Shown here: positions 58,201-64,000 of the stretch, in pieces
How positions within the stretch are numbered: position 1 is the stretch's first letter
How the letters are laid out: each line of letters starts with the position of its first letter
Assembly (NCBI RefSeq): GCF_024139115.2
Contig: NC_085141.1
Location: 405,359,612-405,423,611 of the forward strand
Length of the DNA stretch: 64,000 bases
Reading direction: 5' to 3'
Source: Armigeres subalbatus
Taxonomy: Eukaryota > Arthropoda > Insecta > Diptera > Culicidae
Position numbers and translations under genes: made by a program
Notes under the pieces: model-generated
What the model was told of the DNA's origin: nothing
Databases searched by the model: none
The model's input: the letters and a program-made list of their open reading frames with translations, nothing else

Positions 58201-60036
58201 TTTATTTCTTTTCATTTAGAATTCTCTGGAAATACCAATATTCCGATATATTGGTATTTCTCTGTAAAATATCCGTCGATTCGATAATCATTTTCAAAAT
58301 TTGGACATTAAAACAAGACATAGGTCTGGCGTAAGTGTTATTATCATGAACTAGATGACCTGGTAGACGTTGTCTTGCACAGTAGGTGAGAATGCGTGTT
58401 GTGATATGCCTATACAAAATACCCATACACATTCTAGTTTGAATTTTTCATATTTTTTCAGTTTAAGTCGTGACTTTTACATAAGAAAATATTATGTAAG
58501 CCCATCGGAAATTGTGATGAAGAAATTTGAACCCAGCCGTTTCTTAGTTATGCGGAATACAGACCAATTCATTTTTTATATATAACAAGCAGAAGAAGAA
58601 AACATATTTATACGGTAATTATGGAAAGCTAAGTCACATATATGTTGCAATGCAACCGTTAGTGCATGAGTTATACGTTCAATCTCCTAATTAAAATTCT
58701 GCCCCATTTTGCCCCTACATGTATGCAATTAATTTCAGAATGCTCATTTTTGAACAAAAAATCGTCAATAACTTTGGCAATATTGAAAATAAAAAGAAAC
58801 TGTCTTCGAAAGGTTCATGTTTTTTATCGCGACGGAGATCTTTGTAGAACATTTGAAAAATCTAAAAAATATATTGACGAAAGTATCGTGAAAAACCTGT
58901 TGTTTGGTTGTCGTTCATAAATAACGACCCATATTTGGACTTCTATAGCAGATAGAAATAAAATTTATATAGCCAAATTTTTCCTAGAAACTTTTTCTAC
59001 AACTTTTTCGAAGACACCAATGATGTATCTTCATAATTGGAGGAAAGAGAATTTCCATCTCACTTTTAGGGGGATTTAGCTTAACATACTGAAACTTTTC
59101 TCAGAAGTCACTGAGACTCTAAAATCAACTTTTCATGGCCAAAACATTTTCGATCACGAATTCCTGGGTTAGAAAACACTGTGCGGTGGCCGGCTGCGGA
59201 ACGCCACACTCTCCGATTACGTCAAGCATCCTATCGTACTCTCTGCCAAACACCCGCTGTCGACTCTGCTAGCTAGTTTCTTTTACTTGAAGCTACTGCA
59301 CGCAGAGCCACAATTCCTGCTAGCCACACTGCGCCAGAAGTTTGAGATTCTTGGCGGCAGAAATTAGTCCAAATCCGTTTTCCACCATTGCCACACTTGC
59401 TTTCGAAGCAAGCCCACACTAGTCCAGCAGAGCGCAGCAGATCTTCCAGCATCTCGAGTCTCACCAACTCGCCCCTTCTCTGTCTGTTGCGTCGACTACT
59501 GTAAACCGTTCTCCCTGAAGGCAACCGTTCGGCTTACGTGGCAATCTTCATTTGCTTCGCCACGAGAGTCGTACACATCGAGCTTGTTCAGCTTGTTGCC
59601 CTCCATCGTGTGGTAGCTAGAAGCGGAATAATTGCCGAGTAGCACTCGGACAATGCGACAACTTTCAAGGGTGCTTCTCACGCACTCAACCGATGCTACC
59701 AGATGCTAAAGGTGGACAACAACGATCGGTATCGAATTTTTTTGGTGTGCGGAGAACGAGATTCGGTGGAAGTTCATTCCGCCACGTGCACCGCATTTCG
59801 GCGGTCTTTAGGAGGCTGCGGTCAGCAAAGAAGCACCTTCTGAAAACAGTAGGCAACACTAACATTGCCTACGAAGAGATGTTGACTCTACTGGCACAGG
59901 TCGAAATCTGCCTCAATTCCCTGACTCCGGTGCCGAGTGAACCGTCCGATCTGGAGGTCCTAACTCAAGAACATCTTCTCGTCGGGGCCAACCTTCACAC
60001 GGTACCCGATGCCGACTTTCGTGGAAATTGCTTTCT
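55289..60036 (+). pseudogene. BEL/Pao pol remnant (RT, RNase H, integrase), split by a DNA transposon
   Basis: Reverse transcriptase reads MTYGTASAPYLATRTL and the active site YDFYVDDFLSGADD (about 55500-55545), followed by a stop. Then come RVTSMLKTAGFPIKKWASN, DALRFKVQLPPSA and IAQIFDPLDLVGPTIMVAK. The RNase H/integrase zinc region has DVIHWKLVSGIDNPADDISR and DEDRIIRVG, where coding sequence is interrupted at 56880. It resumes at 59184 with GRLRNATLSDYVKHPIVLSA and HPLSTLLASF, then the integrase core (IRWKFIPPRAPHFGGL in broken frames) and KKHLLKTVGNTNIAYEEM up to LVGANLHTVPDAD near 60020. Domain order is that of BEL/Pao. Many stops and shifts make it inactive. The 3' LTR is not found. Confidence 0.88.
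56880..59183. mobile_element. Transib-like foldback element with CACAGTG ends (2304 bp)
   Basis: The element starts CACAGTGTTTTCTAACCCAG and ends with its inverse. CGGTG is duplicated at 56875-56879 and 59184-59188, and removing the insert with one CGGTG restores the BEL/Pao reading (RVGGRL). Five-base GC-rich duplications and CAC(A)NTG ends are Transib features, and CACAGTG is also the consensus heptamer of vertebrate V(D)J recombination signals. The arms are about 850-900 bp each (to about 57780, and from about 58330) and roughly 85-90% alike by eye; the central 550 bp is unmatched. Mirrored short frames (57172-57426 minus, 58666-58920 plus) reflect the arms. No transposase is present. Confidence 0.87.
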
Positions 60037-60611
60037 CATGCATACTCACACTGTTTTTTTTTTGTTGTACGAGAAAGGCAAAAACATGTTTCCGTCGCGT
60101 GATAAATACTATTGCGACTTTTACAGCGTTCTTGCTGATTGCTGTCCACGTTCTCCACACACATGAGCTCGTTGGCACGGCAAGTGTCAAGTAACGCTAA
60201 GGCTGCTTTTTGAACGCGTACTCCTCGTTTAAACGAATTATCTCAATTTCACGAACTTTATCGATAAAGTCCGTGAGTGAACCTTTTCGGCTCATCATCT
60301 CAAGGGCCGCAATCTACATATCCGTATGCTTTGCTTGATTGAAAACAGCACTTAAGACCTCTTCAAATTGCTTTCGTATGCATACTCACACTGTTTTGCT
60401 GCACGACTTACTATGTTAATGAACGTCAAATCCGACTCCTTATAGAACTGGGTCATAAGGACCAGTTTACAACATTGAAGCATTACGTCTGACTACGACG
60501 CAAAATATACTTTGAGGCGGTCGCCGTACATTGCATTCGAAAAGGGGCACAATTTTTCGTGGGGCCGCATCTGTTGATTCTGTTGTCCGGTAGACTTCGA
60601 CAATCTCCTGC
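60037..60611. other. Junction region with a 33-bp direct repeat
   Basis: aaattgctttctcatgcata ... cactgtttt (60025-60057) recurs with two changes at 60365-60397. Between them gttgtacgagaaaggcaaaa (60062-60081) is an inverted TTTTGCC-family end. No gene is recognised. Confidence 0.5.
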
Positions 60612-62478
60612 TTCATTTATTTTGTTTACATTTAAATAGATAACACTGAATCAACAATTTGACGCCACAATACATGGTTCGAGGCCACATCTTCATTCTC
60701 GAATATGCCCCATGCTCCCCAAGTCGTTCTGCACATTGTCAGCCCACCTCGCTTGATATGCTCCACGTCATCCTGTACCTGCCGGATCGGAAGCGATTAT
60801 CATCTTTGCAGGGTTGCTGTCCGGCATTCTTTGCAATATGCCCTGTCCATCGTACCTTTCCGGCTTTAACTACCTTTTTTCAGTTTGTTTATTTATTAGG
60901 CTCAGTTGTTCATTAAAAACACTACGAAACCAGTAGCAAATAATTATAATATTAGATAAAATATAAAATACAATTAGTAATACGATCTCCGCACACACTT
61001 CTTTTTCAAGTGTGTTACAGGAGCGTAGCTTGATTTTTCGTTTATTTAGTCTACATCTAAACAGATGAGGCTTTACCTACCTTCTGGATACTGGATACGC
61101 CGTAGAGCTGGGCGAGCTCGTGATTCATTCTTCGCCGCTACACACCGTCTTCTTGCACACCGCCAAAGATGGTGCTAGGCAACCGTCTCTCAAATACTCC
61201 GAGTGCTTGCAAGTCCTTCTAGAGCATTGTCCATGTTTCATGTCCGTAGGGGACAACCGGTCTTATTAGCGTCTTGTACATGACACATTTGGGCCGGTGG
61301 CGAATCTTTTTTGACCCCAGTTTCTTCTGGAGCCCGTAGTAGGCTCGACTTCCACAGATGATGCGCCTTCGTATTGCACGACTAACATTGTTCTCAGCCG
61401 TTAGCAAGGACCCGAGGTAGACGTTCCTCGACCACCTCGAAGGTATCCCCGTCTATCGTAACACTGCTTCCCAGGTGGGCCCTATCGCGCTCGGTTCCGC
61501 CCATGTACTTTGTCTTTGAAGCATTCACCACCAGTCCAACTTTTGTTGCTTCACGTTTCAGGCGGGTGTACTGTTCTGCCACCTTTGCAAATGTTCGGCC
61601 GACAATGTCCATGTCATCCGCGAAACAAATAAATTGACTGGATCTGTTAAAAAACGTACCCCGGCTGTTACACTCGGCTCTCCGCATGACACCTTCTAGC
61701 GCAATGTTGAACAACAGGCACGAAAGTCCATGTCACCGACGCGATTCGAACGAACTGGAGTGTTCACTCGAAATCTTCACACAGTTTTGAACACCATCCA
61801 CCATTGCTTTGATCAGTCTGGTTAAGATTCTCATGGAAGCTGTTCTCGTTCATAATTTTCCATTGCTGTACGCAGTCTATAGTGGCGTATGCCGCCTTGA
61901 AATCAACGAACAGATGGTGCGTTGGGACCTGGTATTCACGGCATTTTAAAAGATTTGTCGTACAGTAAAGATCTGGTCCGTTGTCGAGCGGCCGTCAACG
62001 AAGCCGGCTTGATAACTTCCCACGAACTCATTCATTAATGGTGACAGACGTCGGAAGATGATCTGTGATATCAATTTGTAGGCGGCATTAAGGATGGTGA
62101 TCGCACGAAAGTTCTCACACTCCAGACATATAACCCCTTTCTTCCACTCCTCCGGTAGCTGTTCGGTTTCCCAGATTCTGACTATCAGTTTGTGCACCCA
62201 AGTGGCTAACTTTTACGGGCCCATATTGATGAGCTCAGCTCCGATACCATCCTTACCAGCTGCTTTATTGGTCTTTAGCTGTTGGATGGCATCCTTAACT
62301 TCCCTCAAGGTGGGGGCTGGTTGGCTTCCATCGTCCGCTGAACTGACGTAGTCATCTCCTCTGCTGCCTTGACTTTCACTGCCTGTACTCTCAGTGCCAT
62401 TCAAATGTTCCTCGTAGTGCTGCTTCCACCTTTCGATCATCACACGTTCGTCCGTCAAGATGCTCCCATCCTTATCCC
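60612..62478 (-). pseudogene. RTE reverse transcriptase, decayed copy
   Basis: Minus strand, in protein order. TDERVMIERWKQHYEEHLNG and KDAIQQLKTNKAAGKDGIG lie at 62213-62458. LHKLIVRIWETEQLPEEWKK, FRAITILNAAYKLISQ and GSYQAGFVDGRSTTDQ lie at 61946-62210. GGVMRRAECNSRG-type sequence with FADDMD is at 61394-61714, and AENNVSRAIRRRIICGSRAY with LIRPVVPYGHETWTM at 61219-61407. C-terminal scraps continue to 60660. Against the 23-kb copy it has lost about 24 bases around GVICPIYKKGDK, has several frame breaks, and is truncated at 62478 next to a half MITE. The same-subfamily 3' end is at 60612. Inactive. Confidence 0.88.
60877..61068 (-). mobile_element. 192-bp chimeric non-LTR insertion with 15-bp TSD
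   Basis: ggctttaactacctt (60862-60876) and ggctttacctacctt (61069-61083) flank the insert and correspond to a single segment in intact RTE copies. In minus orientation the insert starts with the last 25 bases of the RTE 3' end (atctgtttagatgta ...). It then continues into an unrelated 3' untranslated sequence ending cctaataaataaacaaactg. Confidence 0.7.
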
Positions 62479-62483
62479 TTATT

Positions 62484-62548
62484 TGTATGGAAATGGGAGG
62501 GGGTGGGTGTATGAATAACTAAGAAAAAAAATGCTTACGTAATTAGTA
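62484..62548. mobile_element. Half copy of the tacgtaattagtg MITE
   Basis: gtatggaaatgggagggggt ... gcttacgtaattagt matches one half of the 28793-28943 family. It lies exactly between the RTE truncation point and the BEL/Pao remnant. Confidence 0.65.
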
Positions 62549-64000
62549 AAAGGCTCCTTTGGCCTGAGTATCTCCCTAGCGATCAACGAGAAACTGTTTC
62601 TTGGGTAGTTGAACAACGAATCTGCTGGTAGAGTCTCTCGTCGTCGTTCCCTCGAAATGTGTTTCATATGCCGGTTCTTCTAGTGACAATATGCCTCCAG
62701 CTCAAAGAACCGTGCTAGTCCTTCTTCAATGCTCTCTGCAGCACACGATGACACGACTGGTAAAACTGCTGACTCATCCGGAGTCCCTCCAAAGACAATC
62801 CAGCTCAAAAGAGTATTTTGAAAAATTGGACCAAAATCTCCCAGCTTCATTTGATGCTGTGAAAATTATCAGCTAAGGATATACTTCGGCTCCTATAATC
62901 ATATCTACAGCTGCCGACTCGTAGAACGTTGGATCGGTTCCTTCAGTACATTCCAGGAACGGATGTCAATGCTTCGTATTTGAAGATCGTGACAAAACAT
63001 GGAACTTAAAATTTGCCACATAGTTTGTAGCAAGTGAATGAACTTCCGCGAAAACTGTTTGAGTAGAAGCGATCCACCGATTCCGACGATCGGTGAATGG
63101 TCATGAGTTCGTTTGAACTTGAGCCTCTCCGAAACTGTTTCAGACATATATAGAAATGTATAGCTTCGCCGGGAACCAGAACAATGCACGAGTAAGCAGA
63201 GAGTTATCGAACTGATCCAAAAGGCTTACGACAGCGGTAGAGAGAACGGTGTGAGCAACTTGGCTTGCTGTAGCTAGTGAAGCAGTGTGCAGGCTTGTAC
63301 TGTGATCGACTGTGGCGGATAAGTGAGAATGAACATTACTAGCATGAGTGGAATTTGATTGTTTAATTTGTTTAATTATTTTTTTTAATAATTTGTTTTG
63401 TGCGTCCAGCTTGTGTATGACGAGTTCGCGTGCTGTAGCTTGTGGTGTCGTTGACCAAAGTGGAAGCACGATCCTCGGGTGCAGCATCGTGCAAAGTGTC
63501 CCGATCAGACAATTCAAACAAAGCAAATGTTTCTTCACGGCGTTGAGCCTCTCCGAAATCCGCATCTTCGAAAACAAAAAAAAAGGCAAAGTAAGCTGAT
63601 TCTTCGCAGAATGAACAGTAGTTTAATTGGATTCTAGCATGAATGATTGTTGGACGAAATGGCTTCTTCAGCTTCAGTTGGAACTGCTTTCCAGGTGCGA
63701 TGGACTGTAATACGGAACAATGAAAAAAAAATTCAATCCAAAAAAATTAACAAGTCTTGATACTTTGGAATCTCCTCCGAATGGTAATATGATTCCTACT
63801 GACGGAACGTTGTGGTAGACACTTCCATAGCATGTACTGCAGTAGCGTACGCCATCCTTCAGTATTCTCACCAATCTTAGCGAGCATTTGGAGATTCCTT
63901 TCGAACCCGTTGACTAGCATACTCAACGTATCGAAATTTTCTTGACGAACACGGAATCCAGGTGCGTCATCATCACCCAGAACTTCTTGTTCTCGTAGAC
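62549..64000 (-). pseudogene. BEL/Pao gag-protease remnant, running off the window
   Basis: On the minus strand, from the window edge inward, there is a gag domain (LSMLVNGFERNLQMLAKIGE and GWRTLLQYMLWKCLP, about 63680-63940). The zinc-knuckle region follows (MRISERLNAVKKHLLCLNCL, about 63500-63560), with most cysteines of the second knuckle lost. LHTASLATASQVAHTVL, STAVVSLLDQFDNSLLTRAL and the position of the protease active site come next; LLDSG is altered to ALFWF here. Then FLYMSETVSERLKFKRT and HSPIVGIGG, AVDMIIGAEVYP and shorter scraps reach 62549. The altered active site and several stops show it is dead. This is a different BEL/Pao copy from the plus-strand one at 55-60 kb, in the opposite orientation. 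Confidence 0.82.

Noticed and set aside
57172..58920. Two similar 84-codon frames in opposite orientation, considered as a transposase pair
   Set aside because: They are the same inverted-arm sequence of the foldback element read from each side; low complexity, no DDE-type motif.

Overview
This is eukaryotic, AT-rich, intron-type DNA packed with nested transposable elements, and it looks like a culicine mosquito (Aedes-like) genome. The evidence is the repeat fauna: RTE-clade non-LTR elements of the mosquito JAM1 type, BEL/Pao LTR retrotransposon remnants, long arrays of degenerate GAATTCC-type repeats, MITEs starting TTTTGCCTTTCTCGT, a ggccgaaagggtcattt minisatellite and tRNA-like repeats. 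The species assignment is inference. There is no bacterial operon, CRISPR array or rRNA.

Layout. 1-5.0 kb: a GAATTCC array, two almost identical 290-bp repeats (623 and 4539) bracketing a 1.65-kb ATCCAA satellite, and a short minisatellite. 5.4-8.25 kb: a 2.85-kb foldback DNA element with CACAATG ends and a 5-bp CACTG target duplication (Transib-like). 8.3-12.1 kb: more GAATTCC-type repeat, a perfect 81-bp-armed palindrome and a reverse-transcriptase scrap. 12.47-16.14 kb: an element with 25-bp perfect inverted ends, carrying an RTE insertion with a 14-bp target duplication. 16.3-18.7 kb: low-repeat sequence. 18.7-21.2 kb: a tRNA-like repeat, a candidate spliced host gene on the minus strand (19930-20440) and a hairpin MITE. 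22.7-26.6 kb: a BEL/Pao remnant immediately followed by a complete 3.45-kb RTE element, the best-preserved coding sequence in the window, broken by a one-base deletion. 27.2-29.0 kb: a minisatellite and a 1.4-kb inverted-end element. 31.0-33.8 kb: BEL gag/protease, an 8-bp-TSD (hAT-like) MITE and a near-perfect palindrome. 36.8-39.3 kb: an RTE fragment abutting a BEL pol fragment. 40.4-42.5 kb: CGAAA-rich inverted ends. 45.2-48.9 kb: a diverged tandem segmental duplication. 52.4-53.8 kb: a TA-flanked MITE and a foldback. 55.3-60.0 kb: a BEL pol remnant split by a second Transib-like foldback (56880-59183, CACAGTG ends, CGGTG duplication). 60.6-64.0 kb: an RTE fragment with a chimeric insertion, then a minus-strand BEL gag/protease remnant running off the window.

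How things work together: apart from the candidate gene near 20 kb, nothing looks like a functional host gene. The window is a record of successive insertions in which retrotransposons are the older layer and foldback or MITE DNA elements often land inside them. The RTE family would encode its own nicking endonuclease and reverse transcriptase. The DNA elements lack visible transposases and must have been moved by enzymes encoded elsewhere. The two Transib-like foldbacks, whose ends resemble the V(D)J recombination heptamer, are the most interesting objects here.
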